Source of the DNA: a virus
Strand: one strand, 5' to 3'
DNA: 64,000 nucleotides
IMG/VR virus record: IMGVR_UViG_3300021091_004142
Location: 44,626-108,625 of that record
Position numbers and translations under genes: made by a program. Below are positions 1 to 8,121 of this stretch, one piece after another; the stretch's first letter is position 1; each line of letters begins with the position of its first letter. The notes under the pieces are model-generated. The model saw only the letters and a list, made by a program, of their open reading frames with translations. It ran no database searches and was not told the origin of the DNA.

Positions 1-327
1 CAAGTTAATACTTATTGCATGGGCGCACAAAGCTGATGCATCTCTATGTGGGCCTATCTGACCACCCTTTGACACCAAACCAAAGTCAGGGCTGAACTTA
101 TGAGGTCGACATATCGACTGTATATAAGTCCATATTCTTTGGTCTCTATGTCCGGGTAACCATGGTCTAGATGCAGTAAGAGGCGCTTCGTACTGAAGCC
201 ACAATCTTCTGCGTCCAGGCGCATATCTAGATACATCGGTAACCAATAGTGGATCAAGATGTTCGTCGAAATAACTTACGATTGTACTCACTACATCAGA
301 ATGTATTTTCGTTAACATTTGTGTCAT
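1..327 (-). CDS. Partial Fe(II)/2-oxoglutarate oxygenase-like protein
   Basis: The reading frame starts at 327 and runs off the left edge, so only the first 109 residues are visible. The start is supported by GGAGGATAAT just upstream of ATG. The visible part ends in GGQIGPHRDASALCAHAISINL. The H94-x-D96 pair followed by a short hydrophobic strand resembles the metal-binding HxD of 2OG/Fe(II) dioxygenases, which modify proteins, nucleotides or small molecules. The distal His and the Arg that would complete the site are off the window. The family call is inference from one motif; that this is a gene is well supported by the ribosome binding site and the open frame. Confidence 0.55.
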   Translation of the reverse strand, partial: MTQMLTKIHSDVVSTIVSYFDEHLDPLLVTDVSRYAPGRRRLWLQYEAPLTASRPWLPGHRDQRIWTYIQSICRPHKFSPDFGLVSKGGQIGPHRDASALCAHAISINL

Positions 328-366
328 ATTATCCTCCGGTATTTTGGGTCAAAACAAAGAAGTTAT

Positions 367-1293
367 TTATTTGTCCAAAATGATGTATCCGGAAGAAACA
401 CCGTCCACTGCTTGATGATAATTCGGCACTTCGATCATATGAGAATGACCGCCATGCTGAATGACATAAGGTCGGGGTGCGCGTACGGGAGTACCCTGAA
501 GATTAGTGTGGTAATCTTCGTACCACACCGTATGGAAATGAGACAAAAAGATCTTGGCAGCAAAGCGACGTGCCTGACCATCTATCTGACCGTCAGGTAA
601 ATAACCTTCCTGCAGTCTGCGACGGGTAGGATTGTTCTTCTTCCATTGTTTCTGCTCCAAGATTGACTTGGCTCTTTCGGAATATGTTCCAGATTCGTTC
701 AACTGTACACGACGTGCTTTGTCCTGCAGATACAACTTGCCATAAAAGCACTGGTCGCGACCAGAGAACTTCATGAAACTCTGTCCAATTTTCCAAACGA
801 GAGTCTTTAGATCTGCGTTATAAGGGCGCTTTTCGCCCTTCTGCCAAACAACCGTGGGATCCATTCCAGCGAAACGCCAAATGCTACCAGCAGTATGGGC
901 CTTGGAAATGTCAATGTTGGACAACAATCCAGCGGTGATTACCGGACCTATGCCGTACTGGGAAAGTGCCCATCGTCCGGCCAAGTACTTGCCACTGAAG
1001 TGCTTGAATGGATCAACCAACGACTGCTCCATGTACTTCATGTTGATAGCCATGTGTTCGTTCATTTGATTCGGCTTTTCGCGTTTGGCCAATTCTCTGG
1101 ACTGGGCTGCAATCGCAATGCGTGCATCCTGCAGTCGATAATAGGCCTTGACCAATTCCCGAACAGTGTGAGGATCTTCGGGATAAGTCATCTTGCGAAC
1201 GTCCTTCACGAAATTTCTCCACAAAGGAACGTTGATCTCCAAATCAGAACCAATTTCATCTTGCTGCATTTGAATCTCTGTATCTTTATTCAT
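367..1293 (-). CDS. HhH protein resembling the C-terminal domain of IS110-type transposases
   Basis: 308 residues. The middle contains SQYGIGPVITAGLLSNIDI, then WRFAGMDPTVVWQKGEKRPYN and LKTLVWKIGQSFMKF. This pattern (GIGP helix-hairpin-helix, a 'GlDP' turn, a basic stretch, then LxxLxWxIGQ) resembles the C-terminal Tnp20 domain of IS110/IS116 transposases. The N-terminal DEDD nuclease half of a real IS110 enzyme is not apparent and no insertion-sequence ends flank it. It is therefore more likely a resident phage DNA-binding protein than a mobile element. The first third is charged and helical. It holds an in-frame CGG (near 1159-1161) read normally as Arg in V-R-E. It lies 32 bp downstream of the large gene at 1326-3911, probably in one operon. 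Confidence 0.5.
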   Translation of the reverse strand: MNKDTEIQMQQDEIGSDLEINVPLWRNFVKDVRKMTYPEDPHTVRELVKAYYRLQDARIAIAAQSRELAKREKPNQMNEHMAINMKYMEQSLVDPFKHFSGKYLAGRWALSQYGIGPVITAGLLSNIDISKAHTAGSIWRFAGMDPTVVWQKGEKRPYNADLKTLVWKIGQSFMKFSGRDQCFYGKLYLQDKARRVQLNESGTYSERAKSILEQKQWKKNNPTRRRLQEGYLPDGQIDGQARRFAAKIFLSHFHTVWYEDYHTNLQGTPVRAPRPYVIQHGGHSHMIEVPNYHQAVDGVSSGYIILDK

Positions 1294-1325
1294 ATAATAT
1301 ACTTACCTTTCATATATTGTTGTTA

Positions 1326-3911
1326 TTAATATCTTGATACGCTGGAAGTTCTGGTGAACTTGATCGTGGGTGTGAACACAACTTCCGTGTCCTGACGATG
1401 TGCTTCTTGGAAAGACATCGGGTCGTGATAGATGTGCTTGTCGTACTGCCATTTGTCGCTCTTGAACGTGTTTACGTCCACATCGCCGTCCGCTTTCGGG
1501 GTGAAAAAGACGGTGCTTGCAATACCGTAAAACTGTAATGCAGACTCCAAATAAGGATAAACGAATCGATTCATTACGATCTGATCCGTAACCTTACCTG
1601 CAGATGTGGGAACGTTCAAAGAAACCGAATACATGGACAACACAAAATCATGCTTGTCTTCTATACGCTGGAAAGAATTAATGATATTAACAATCTCAGT
1701 GTACATTGACTCCCATGATCCTCTGACTATGTTGCCAGTTGATTGCGTGGTTTCAGAAATATTGACCTGATAGATCTTGCTACGAAAGTCCTTTACCGTG
1801 GAAAGTGCCTGAAAGTAGAGGCGTTGGGCGAGATCATGTACGATCTGCGGTGGCTTAGCGTTTAGCTGCGCCCAATTGCGTACTTTCTGGCAATACTCCG
1901 AATACTTTTGTGAACAAAGTAGATTCATTTGTGTTATCTTACCGTCGTGCAGTACGATCTCTTCTCCGTCCTTCAGATAACGTTTGAAACCTCGTTTCAG
2001 CCAAACATTCGTGTCTATTGGTTGTGCGGAATCGATGATCTCTCTGACGATCTTCTTGGCTTCTTCGTCAATCGCAAGTACATCCTCTGCAAAGTCGGGG
2101 TTGATGCACTTGTCAATTGCCTTTTCCATAGAACAAAGTTGGACTGGACGATGTTTGTGAATGATCAAAGAATGAACCATTGCGGCATTGACGTAACCTC
2201 CGACATTGCCGCCGGTCATGGCGACTTTGATATCTGAAATGACGTCGTCTTGTGTATACAAGCCGGTTTTCTTGGACTTCTTAACGTGTTCGGATGGAAA
2301 TCCAGTATAACGTACTTCTTTATCACGAATACATTCACTGAGTCGTTTTGGCCATCCGCGCCCGGAAACGGTGGGGAACTTGATCGGAGTGCCATCTGCT
2401 TTGTGCCAAGTGGGTGACCATTGGCCCTCTACATACCGAAAGATCGAGTACTCACCGATACCGTTTGGTGAACGGCATACGATGACGACTTTTTGTCCGT
2501 CAAATTTCCCGCCTTCCATGGTGCGGTAGAACAGCTTGAAATAATCGTCCTCGTCGTGGCCGCCGTGCGACTCGTACATCTCGAGCCAATCAGCGTCGTT
2601 GACGACGTGAACGCCTATCTCGTTGATACGAATGATTTGACCCTGTTCCACCTGTACGCTCAGCTCATAGCCAGCCATATGTGCCAACGACTCTGGTATC
2701 ACCTGTTCGTAGACAGAACAAGGAATGGGAACCCGAGACTGGTATGGTTTTGCGTGGCTGGTTGCCAATGTTTCAAAGAGCCAAGGTGAATCGGTTATCT
2801 TCATTCCAGAGGATACCCATCGGTAACCAACGTACGACATTCTAGAGTTGGCCTCTTCGTCTTCTGCGTCTGCGAGGTTACGGAACTGTCGTTTGTAGAT
2901 TTCACGCCAGTTCGTAAGCAGACGACAGTTGACCGCATCATCAAACATTTTCTTGTACTCTTCGTCTAGCCAGAACTCCATGTCTGACTGGCGAAACAGA
3001 TTTGGAAGGTTGATGAGCGTTTGGTCGTCGGTGATTACTCGTTCGTGGGAACCTTGCGGCTCTGCAATGAATTTGAATCCGTTTTCATACTTGATTTCTG
3101 ACTTGATGTTATCCTGGGAAGTGATGATATCAACTCCCTCAGGTAGGTTGTCAGAAACTATGCAATTACCCTTGAGGAAACCCTTATCGAAAACGATGCG
3201 GGCATTGTATACTTTCTGCTTCAAGAGATTGCGTACCAGCTTCTTGCGAATCCGCCAATCGTAATAATACTCTTTGGTGTCGGTGGTCTTTGAGGGTTCG
3301 TATACCGGCAAGTTGGCTACAGCACGCTGTATCAACTTTGAAGATACGACAAAACCACCGTCCAACAAGCGAGCAAGAACTTTTGGGTCCTTGAAATCTA
3401 CACCGGGATAGTCTTGTGACAAAGAAGCTAACATTTCGGGATCATTGAAATTGTATTCTGAATATTGAGTGGGATCTACGATCATTACGTTCAACTCGTC
3501 CTTGGCAAACGTTGCGTTCAACAGTGCAGGACGGTGAAAAGTCTTGAGTCGTTTCGCAGTCTTGTCTCCGGCGTAAACTTCGTAACCAAGACGCTTGAAT
3601 GCCTCTAGCCAACCTGGACACCCCTCGATGATAACGAAGGCCATTTTGTCCTTGTCCACGATTGCATAAGAAATCTGTGGATGGCGAACGATGGCTTCTG
3701 CTATCCGTAATTCGGATGGTGTCTGAGGTATTGGTAGAGTGGCCATTCTAAACGACACAGGTTTTTCCGTAGAATGCTGCTCAGAAAGTGCCTGTACGGC
3801 TTGACGCAGAAAGCCTGTGTCATAGAAGCCGAACTGGTAATCGTTCATGCTACGCAAAGGACCGTATATTTCTGCGTTGAGCCGAACTCTTGGTCGATAG
3901 GACAATGTCAT
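1326..3911 (-). CDS. Large protein, possibly RdRp/YonO-like single-chain RNA polymerase (paralogue of 12604-15246)
   Basis: 861 residues. Start is ATG at 3911 with GGAG close upstream. Around residue 450 is GGHDEDDYFKLF, then VVIVCRSPNGIGEYSI (about 478), then GGNVGGYVNAAM (about 570) followed by QLCSMEKAIDKCI. The order acidic cluster, then 'nxGxYxN', then 'C..m..aID' resembles the catalytic DxDGD region and following helices of RdRp/YonO-type polymerases. Here the acidic motif is degenerate (HDEDD instead of DxDGD). The same landmarks appear in the 880-residue gene at 12604-15246, which keeps D-x-D-G-D, so the two are paralogues. If the family call is right, this copy may be catalytically altered. 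At least one in-frame CGG (2436-2438, F-R-Y) is read as Arg. Function is inference; the paralogy is seen directly. Confidence 0.4.
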   Translation of the reverse strand: MTLSYRPRVRLNAEIYGPLRSMNDYQFGFYDTGFLRQAVQALSEQHSTEKPVSFRMATLPIPQTPSELRIAEAIVRHPQISYAIVDKDKMAFVIIEGCPGWLEAFKRLGYEVYAGDKTAKRLKTFHRPALLNATFAKDELNVMIVDPTQYSEYNFNDPEMLASLSQDYPGVDFKDPKVLARLLDGGFVVSSKLIQRAVANLPVYEPSKTTDTKEYYYDWRIRKKLVRNLLKQKVYNARIVFDKGFLKGNCIVSDNLPEGVDIITSQDNIKSEIKYENGFKFIAEPQGSHERVITDDQTLINLPNLFRQSDMEFWLDEEYKKMFDDAVNCRLLTNWREIYKRQFRNLADAEDEEANSRMSYVGYRWVSSGMKITDSPWLFETLATSHAKPYQSRVPIPCSVYEQVIPESLAHMAGYELSVQVEQGQIIRINEIGVHVVNDADWLEMYESHGGHDEDDYFKLFYRTMEGGKFDGQKVVIVCRSPNGIGEYSIFRYVEGQWSPTWHKADGTPIKFPTVSGRGWPKRLSECIRDKEVRYTGFPSEHVKKSKKTGLYTQDDVISDIKVAMTGGNVGGYVNAAMVHSLIIHKHRPVQLCSMEKAIDKCINPDFAEDVLAIDEEAKKIVREIIDSAQPIDTNVWLKRGFKRYLKDGEEIVLHDGKITQMNLLCSQKYSEYCQKVRNWAQLNAKPPQIVHDLAQRLYFQALSTVKDFRSKIYQVNISETTQSTGNIVRGSWESMYTEIVNIINSFQRIEDKHDFVLSMYSVSLNVPTSAGKVTDQIVMNRFVYPYLESALQFYGIASTVFFTPKADGDVDVNTFKSDKWQYDKHIYHDPMSFQEAHRQDTEVVFTPTIKFTRTSSVSRY

Positions 3912-3958
3912 ATAATCTCCATTTTCTCCATAGTTGCGTTGATATGGCTATAAATATA

Positions 3959-4372
3959 CTATCTATTGTTTATTTTGTTTGCTACCCATCTCAATCCCCA
4001 GACGGGAAATGTAATTACTTTTATTACTGTATAAATTACTTTAGCAAGATCTTTGAATGCTTGAACCCATTTTCCGCGAATATGGGAAAGCATGTTGCCA
4101 CCATAGCGGGCTGCTTGCTCTGAATCATAATTCCAGTGCAAGAATGCATAACCCGGAATAGATAAAACAGTACCAAACAAAGCAGCGCCCATAACGACAA
4201 GACCTGCGGCTCCAAATAGAAAGCCAAGTACTGATGACAAAGTGATTGAAATGATCATGTTAAACCATTTCAACCGATGAGCATTTTGTCTCCACCACGG
4301 AATATTCACTGCGAGCATCATTTCTACGATAAATGATGATAAACCAAGAACGATCATCATAGTAAGGAACAT
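3959..4372 (-). CDS. Small multi-pass membrane protein
   Basis: 137 residues with three hydrophobic segments (roughly 1-24, 37-78 and a weaker one near 108-130) and a basic C-terminus ending ANKINNR. It lies directly downstream of the lytic transglycosylase gene, with an AAAATAGGGG element in the gap. A role in membrane disruption or superinfection control is possible, but nothing in the sequence fixes it. AAAGG lies upstream of the ATG at 4372. Confidence 0.65.
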   Translation of the reverse strand: MFLTMMIVLGLSSFIVEMMLAVNIPWWRQNAHRLKWFNMIISITLSSVLGFLFGAAGLVVMGAALFGTVLSIPGYAFLHWNYDSEQAARYGGNMLSHIRGKWVQAFKDLAKVIYTVIKVITFPVWGLRWVANKINNR

Positions 4373-4445
4373 ACAACTAGCCTTTCTTTAGTTAGATGTT
4401 TATGCCATATTTTGAATTAAAATAAAGGGAATAAGATCCCCTATT

Positions 4446-5093
4446 TTAGTCAGATGTCGATACCTTTTTTGGACACTTGGAAATATCCCATGTGCAGGGA
4501 TTCCATGGTGACCATCCTGCTATATCATAAAGAAGTTTACCGGCTTTAAGATTGGTCAATGGATCCAACAAAGGCTCTTGTGTGCAGACAGACATTCTAT
4601 TGCATACTGCTGCCCACTTGTTGCGCTTAGTGTTGTAATTGACTCCGTTGATCTGTAACAAGCCTGTGTCTGAACGGTGGTTCCATTCAGAAACTCTGGT
4701 TATGACACAATTAGAATTTACGACATCACCGCCACGACGGTTGGGACAACCGCCTGACTCGCGTAAGATTATCTGGCCTAACTTATTCCATGTGTGTTCT
4801 GGCCAACCTGCTTGAGCAGCAAGGTATGGTAACCAAGAAATATCACCATGTTTAAATGTTAGTCCGTAATGCTGAACGCTATTTATATTAGAACCAATAT
4901 CTTTAGTTTCATTTAATGAATAAAGATTGTTATGTTGTTGTACGGTGTGATGTGTTTGTACCACAAGGGTACTAGGGGGCTCCTTAACTTGCTTTGTTTC
5001 TTCATGTAACTGATTGACTACAAACAGTCCAGTAAAGTTAACAAAGGTAAGTAAGGTTACTACAAAATATTTTATCGCGTTTTGTACTAGCAT
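4446..5093 (-). CDS. Membrane-anchored lytic transglycosylase / lysozyme-like enzyme
   Basis: 215 residues from ATG at 5093, which has AAGGAG nine bases upstream. An in-frame TTG at 5129 is a longer but weaker option. A single hydrophobic N-terminal segment (about residues 7-27) followed by a charged, Gln/His-rich linker suggests a signal anchor. The catalytic part has IILRESGG (catalytic Glu near residue 112), HRSDTGLLQINGVNY and LTNLKAGKLLYD, matching the E-S-G-G / GLxQIN / NLxAGxxL pattern of SLT and lysozyme-like folds. Several cysteines may form disulphides outside the membrane. It likely cleaves peptidoglycan during lysis. The 5' leader contains a structured element at 5190-5285. Confidence 0.8.
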   Translation of the reverse strand: MLVQNAIKYFVVTLLTFVNFTGLFVVNQLHEETKQVKEPPSTLVVQTHHTVQQHNNLYSLNETKDIGSNINSVQHYGLTFKHGDISWLPYLAAQAGWPEHTWNKLGQIILRESGGCPNRRGGDVVNSNCVITRVSEWNHRSDTGLLQINGVNYNTKRNKWAAVCNRMSVCTQEPLLDPLTNLKAGKLLYDIAGWSPWNPCTWDISKCPKKVSTSD

Positions 5094-5189
5094 GCGTTTT
5101 CGCTCCTTATCGTCTAGTCTGACAATCAATTAACAATTGTCATTAGTATAACGCAGGTTGCGAACCCGAAGATGTGCGGACAAAAACGA

Positions 5190-5285
5190 AATGCCCGTCA
5201 CAGATGGCAGGTTGCCTATCTCCGACTTCACAGTATTGCTCTGTTATGTTAGGGATCTTTTCCCTGCCCGCTGGGAACGGGCATT
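5190..5285 (-). ncRNA. Structured leader element
   Basis: A perfect 9-bp closing stem (AATGCCCGT at 5190-5198 with ACGGGCATT at 5277-5285) encloses further helices. These include a GGCA/TGCC hairpin near 5206-5214 and two mutually exclusive hairpins sharing TCCCT, one pairing with AGGGA and one using TTCCC with GGGAA. It lies between the HTH gene and the transglycosylase gene, in the likely 5' leader of the latter. Alternative pairings are typical of regulatory RNAs, but no known class was recognised. Confidence 0.35.
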
Positions 5286-5320
5286 ATATCCTTGTATAGT
5301 AACCTTATCTAATAATAAAG

Positions 5321-5527
5321 TTAAGAATTAGCAGATGTTGAAGCTTGAACTATGGTGTAAGTACCGTAGGATACAAGCTGAAATCTGTTTTGATTGGCTC
5401 TAATATAATTCAACAAAGTTGGAAGGCTCACTCCGATTTGTTCGCACATCTCTTTTGTTGAAAAAGTATTGTTGACGTGTGTGTTGATGAATTGTTCAAT
5501 TTGTGGTGTTTTTGATGGCTTAGCCAT
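5321..5527 (-). CDS. Small HTH-type DNA-binding protein
   Basis: 68 residues. FINTHVNNTFSTKEMCEQIG-VSLPTLLNYIRAN has the spacing of a helix-turn-helix: 'FSTKEMCEQIGVS' as first helix and turn, 'LPTLLNYIR' as recognition helix. GGAG lies upstream of ATG at 5527. It precedes the transglycosylase gene on the same strand and could regulate this block. Targets are unknown. Confidence 0.55.
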   Translation of the reverse strand: MAKPSKTPQIEQFINTHVNNTFSTKEMCEQIGVSLPTLLNYIRANQNRFQLVSYGTYTIVQASTSANS

Positions 5528-5693
5528 TATGGTACTCTCCGTTTAAGGTGTATAAAGGTGTATAAATATTATAGTGTAGAAGGGTAAAATATGCAAGTTT
5601 TGTTGAAATTTATTTTATTTGAATTACAACATATTAATATATATATAGTATGGTTGAGAACAAACCTATATAAATTTGACCCATTAACAATTT

Positions 5694-6152
5694 CTAATAT
5701 TTAGACTTGACAGGCAAGTAAAAAGGCATGTTAGTCCATAGGACTTGAGTGGGTTCATCTTGGTAATAACGCTCAATGATTATATCTTCTTGGCCGTCAA
5801 AATAATTGCAAGTATGGACCGAACCAAGGTACAAAAACTTAGAGTTTGAATTGTCTACGATCCATGTAATTCTTTTGTCGTTACCCAACGAACGGGCTTT
5901 TTTAATCTCTAAAGATCCTGAAGTGGATTTATTCAGATTCTGAGTAATCCATAATAAGTTATAACCCTGTTCGTTTGGCAGTACGACGGATATGTAACCA
6001 TCATGAGCTGGTACAAAAGGCGTGTACTTCTGGCCGCCCCGCTCAATAAAAGATTCCCTATTCCATAATGCATGATGAACTCTAAGAATAGAAACTATCT
6101 TAGGGTCATCTGTCATTGGTAAGCGTTTAGAATCCATGAGCTGCGTTGACAT
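5694..6152 (-). CDS. Hypothetical protein
   Basis: 152 residues, not recognised. Mixed alpha/beta composition with no membrane segment and no cysteine metal cluster. ATG at 6152 has AAAGG upstream, and its first 26 bases overlap the end of the small gene at 6127-6267, which suggests translational coupling. Confidence 0.7.
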   Translation of the reverse strand: MSTQLMDSKRLPMTDDPKIVSILRVHHALWNRESFIERGGQKYTPFVPAHDGYISVVLPNEQGYNLLWITQNLNKSTSGSLEIKKARSLGNDKRITWIVDNSNSKFLYLGSVHTCNYFDGQEDIIIERYYQDEPTQVLWTNMPFYLPVKSKY

Positions 6153-6267
6153 ATGGCAATGAACCTTTCTTAAGTTGGATATAGTTCTGGCGATTCACAG
6201 GGGGAGTAGGAATCGGGAACATGTTAGGATAAATGGAGGGAATCCTACAAGGTTGGTCTTCATCCAC
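6127..6267 (-). CDS. Small proline-rich hypothetical protein
   Basis: 46 residues from a GTG at 6267 (an internal ATG at residue 16 is an alternative). It contains RIPSIYPNMFPIPTPPVNRQ and ends LPYVNAAHGF. Protein-like composition and the overlap with the next gene support it. No clear ribosome binding site was found for the GTG. Confidence 0.45.
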   Translation of the reverse strand: MDEDQPCRIPSIYPNMFPIPTPPVNRQNYIQLKKGSLPYVNAAHGF

Positions 6268-6300
6268 ACATTTTTGTTATGTGCCCAGAAACTATACCGA

Positions 6301-6322
6301 ATTGGCTGACGCAACAGCCAAT
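6301..6322. terminator. Perfect hairpin beside the tRNA
   Basis: ATTGGCTG / CAGCCAAT is a perfect 8-bp stem with a 6-base loop, about 20 bases beyond the 3' end of the tRNA on the minus strand. There is no T-run on the minus side, so it may be a processing or weak stop signal. Confidence 0.4.
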
Positions 6323-6341
6323 CCTTTTAGTTTCCATTTTG

Positions 6342-6414
6342 CGCCCTGAGTAGGAGTCGAACCTACGACCTGCGGATTAGAAGTCCGTTGCTCTATCCAC
6401 TGAGCTACCAGGGC
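6342..6414 (-). tRNA. tRNA-Arg (anticodon UCU)
   Basis: 73-base cloverleaf: acceptor GCCCTGG/TCAGGGC (one G-T pair), D-stem GCTC/GAGC, anticodon stem with loop CTTCTAA, T-stem GTAGG/CCTAC with loop TTCGACT, discriminator G, no encoded CCA. The anticodon stem has one A-C mismatch at its base. The 7-base loop gives anticodon UCU, reading AGA/AGG. The right-arm virion genes use AGA for most arginines, so it probably supports their translation. Its loop is normal size, so it is not itself a four-base decoder. Confidence 0.93.
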
Positions 6415-6527
6415 AGGCCGCCCGCAAAAATTTTTATAATTTTTACGTATATGCTAATAGGGATAGAGTATATGCTTGTAGGAATATAAAGATATCCCCA
6501 CTGTTCACCACTGCAACCCACTGGAAG

Positions 6528-6680
6528 TTAGTCGAAGTTGTGATCCAAGGGTATTTTTATTCTACAAGCCTTTTTGTTCCACGTCTTTTTTTTATCCTGT
6601 ATGGTAACAGCACGTAGGCGTACTCCATTTTTGAAGTCTTTGCGATCCTGATCATTCCATTTGTTGGGCAATTTAGCCAT
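6528..6680 (-). CDS. Small basic hypothetical protein
   Basis: 50 residues from ATG at 6680 preceded by AAGGCGG. It begins MAKLPNKWNDQDRKDF and ends RIKIPLDHNFD. Rich in Lys and Asp, no membrane segment. A longer frame on the same strand (6557-6787) overlaps it but has no ribosome binding site and unlikely composition; I prefer this one. Confidence 0.6.
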   Translation of the reverse strand: MAKLPNKWNDQDRKDFKNGVRLRAVTIQDKKKTWNKKACRIKIPLDHNFD

Positions 6681-6908
6681 GACACTACCGCCTTTGATAT
6701 TGATATAGTATGTTGATAATACAAAATATAATAAAAGTATAATGGGTTCAGGCCCGAGAGAGCCTTTAATTTTACTTTTGATAACATTTTATTCTAATAC
6801 TGATATTTATTTAAGTTTAATAATAAAAAGTCCTTTTAATTAAATCGAGCTACGAGGTCACAATATAGGGGCATATTTAACCTCGTAGCTCTAACAAACT
6901 TTTCCTTG

Positions 6909-7139
6909 TTATTTGACTTTAAGAGTAGATTGAAGAGTTATGTTATAATATTTTTTAAAGTCACGGCGTATTGGGTGTAACGCTGATTCTGTGCCGTGAG
7001 TTGTATATATCGGGCCCGGAATTGTTGAAGGGGGGACAATCCGGTATGCGCCTGATTTCTTCTGTTCTACTACAAAGCCAAGTCTTCTCAGCTCCCGAAA
7101 GACTTCTTTGATGGCTTTGGATTGATGTTGCTTTGGCAT
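6909..7139 (-). CDS. HicA-like small protein
   Basis: 76 residues. 'FRELRRLGFVVEQKKSGAYRI' followed by 'IYTTHGTESALHPIRRDFKKYY' resembles the HicA dsRNA-binding-like fold (helix, 'GF', strand, conserved His, then 'lkk.y'). HicA proteins are mRNA interferases paired with HicB. No HicB-like gene is adjacent, so this may be a solitary phage RNA-binding relative. Start ATG at 7139 has AAGGAG upstream. Confidence 0.55.
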   Translation of the reverse strand: MPKQHQSKAIKEVFRELRRLGFVVEQKKSGAYRIVPPSTIPGPIYTTHGTESALHPIRRDFKKYYNITLQSTLKVK

Positions 7140-7247
7140 ACATTGCTCCTTGTAAGTTTGAATAATTTTGGTATTGCTTGCTGAATATACTATAGCATAT
7201 ATTCTTTTTTAGATGCAACACCTAAAAGAACTTTTTTCTGGGGCCCC

Positions 7248-7320
7248 CCGAAAAATTCGGTGACCAGAGGACTAATAAAAATAAAAATATTTATTACCGT
7301 AAAGGACCGAATTTTTTCGG
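7248..7320. repeat. Paired palindromes CCGAA(A/T)nTTCGG
   Basis: Two near-copies: CCGAAAAATTCGG at 7248-7260 followed by TGACCAGAGGACTA, and CCGAATTTTTTCGG at 7307-7320 followed by TACCCAGAAGACTA. They are separated by an A/T-only stretch. They lie in the 263-bp gap between the HicA-like gene and the gene at 7403. They could act as a bidirectional terminator or operator pair; no other feature is seen in the gap. Confidence 0.55.
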
Positions 7321-7402
7321 TACCCAGAAGACTAGAAATATTTTTTGTTACTGCTACCCTATAGCCTTATATAGACTATAGAGTAGACAGTACACATTCG
7401 TT

Positions 7403-7633
7403 CTATAGATCGTGATTGTAACCGATAAACCTGAGTCGTTTGGATTGAACCAAGTTGTCTACACATTCGTCACACACAATGCCGGCAAATTTAGAGGTAT
7501 CAAACTCACTACCATAATGAGCACTGATCCTGATGTCACAACCACCATTGAGGTTGGTGGCGTTGTTTTCCCATAGGTGCATTACTGCTTTTTCACAAAT
7601 GATACATGGTGTTAGTGGTGGGCGTTTTGTCAT
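7403..7633 (-). CDS. Small zinc-ribbon-like protein
   Basis: 76 residues with CIICEK near the N-terminus and CDECVDNL near the C-terminus, a two-CxxC arrangement suitable for one zinc ion. ATG at 7633 has AAGGAG upstream. The zinc role is inferred from cysteine spacing only. Confidence 0.65.
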   Translation of the reverse strand: MTKRPPLTPCIICEKAVMHLWENNATNLNGGCDIRISAHYGSEFDTSKFAGIVCDECVDNLVQSKRLRFIGYNHDL

Positions 7634-7678
7634 TGTTTGCTCCTTTTTGAATTAGTAAAATTTTTTTTATAGGGGTTT

Positions 7679-7710
7679 GTGGGTGATAGTGCAAGGACAC
7701 TACCACCCAC
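7679..7710 (-). terminator. Terminator of the membrane-protein gene
   Basis: GTGGGTG(A)TAGTG / CACTA(C)CACCCAC is a 13-bp stem with one mismatch and a 6-base loop, just past the stop codon of the gene at 7719-8000. Confidence 0.65.
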
Positions 7711-7718
7711 TACTACCT

Positions 7719-8000
7719 CTAACGCGTCAAAGCGTCAGTGATTTCATCTACGGTTTTAGTAGCGACCACGATGGCAAATGCCGAACCAACGACATTCAAC
7801 CATTGATCTCCACCAAATCCATAGGCTCCCAGAATGCTGACATCTGCTGCCCAGACCGTCAAGACGGTCAACACTGGAAACAGAACTTCAGGCTTTCCTA
7901 GGTATGGAACCTTCTGCAGGAACGGAAGATAATTGAGAATTGCATCCGTGGCAAACGCCACAGCAAAACCCAAGAACACCGCCAAGGCAATCGGGTACAT
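7719..8000 (-). CDS. Small membrane protein, holin-like
   Basis: 93 residues from the ATG at 8000, preceded by AAAGGTAGG (an upstream in-frame ATG at 8018 is weaker). Hydrophobic segments at about 2-22, 40-60 and 68-82, separated by short loops, with a charged C-terminus KTVDEITDALTR. Size and layout are compatible with a holin. The lysozyme-like gene lies 2.6 kb away on the same strand. Function is inference from topology. Confidence 0.5.
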   Translation of the reverse strand: MYPIALAVFLGFAVAFATDAILNYLPFLQKVPYLGKPEVLFPVLTVLTVWAADVSILGAYGFGGDQWLNVVGSAFAIVVATKTVDEITDALTR

Positions 8001-8053
8001 AAATAGCCTACCTTTCATTAGGGCTAGTATTATTTTTTATTATTATAAGTATT

Positions 8054-8115
8054 GGTGGTGTCCCCGCCAGATGGGCTTTTTGCTCTGATGGCAACTAACT
8101 GGCGGGAACAACACC
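8054..8115 (-). terminator. Large hairpin after 8122-9159
   Basis: A long imperfect stem with a CCCGCCAG/CTGGCGGG core, flanked by GGTG/CACC, directly downstream of the stop codon at 8122. Confidence 0.6.
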
Positions 8116-8121
8116 TTCTAC

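Noticed and set aside
54-257. 67-codon minus-strand ORF
   Set aside because: A longer frame with a good ribbosome binding site, open through the window edge (1-327), covers the same bases.
367-1293. Complete insertion sequence of the IS110 group
   Set aside because: The N-terminal catalytic domain and element ends are missing and the gene sits in a normal operon.
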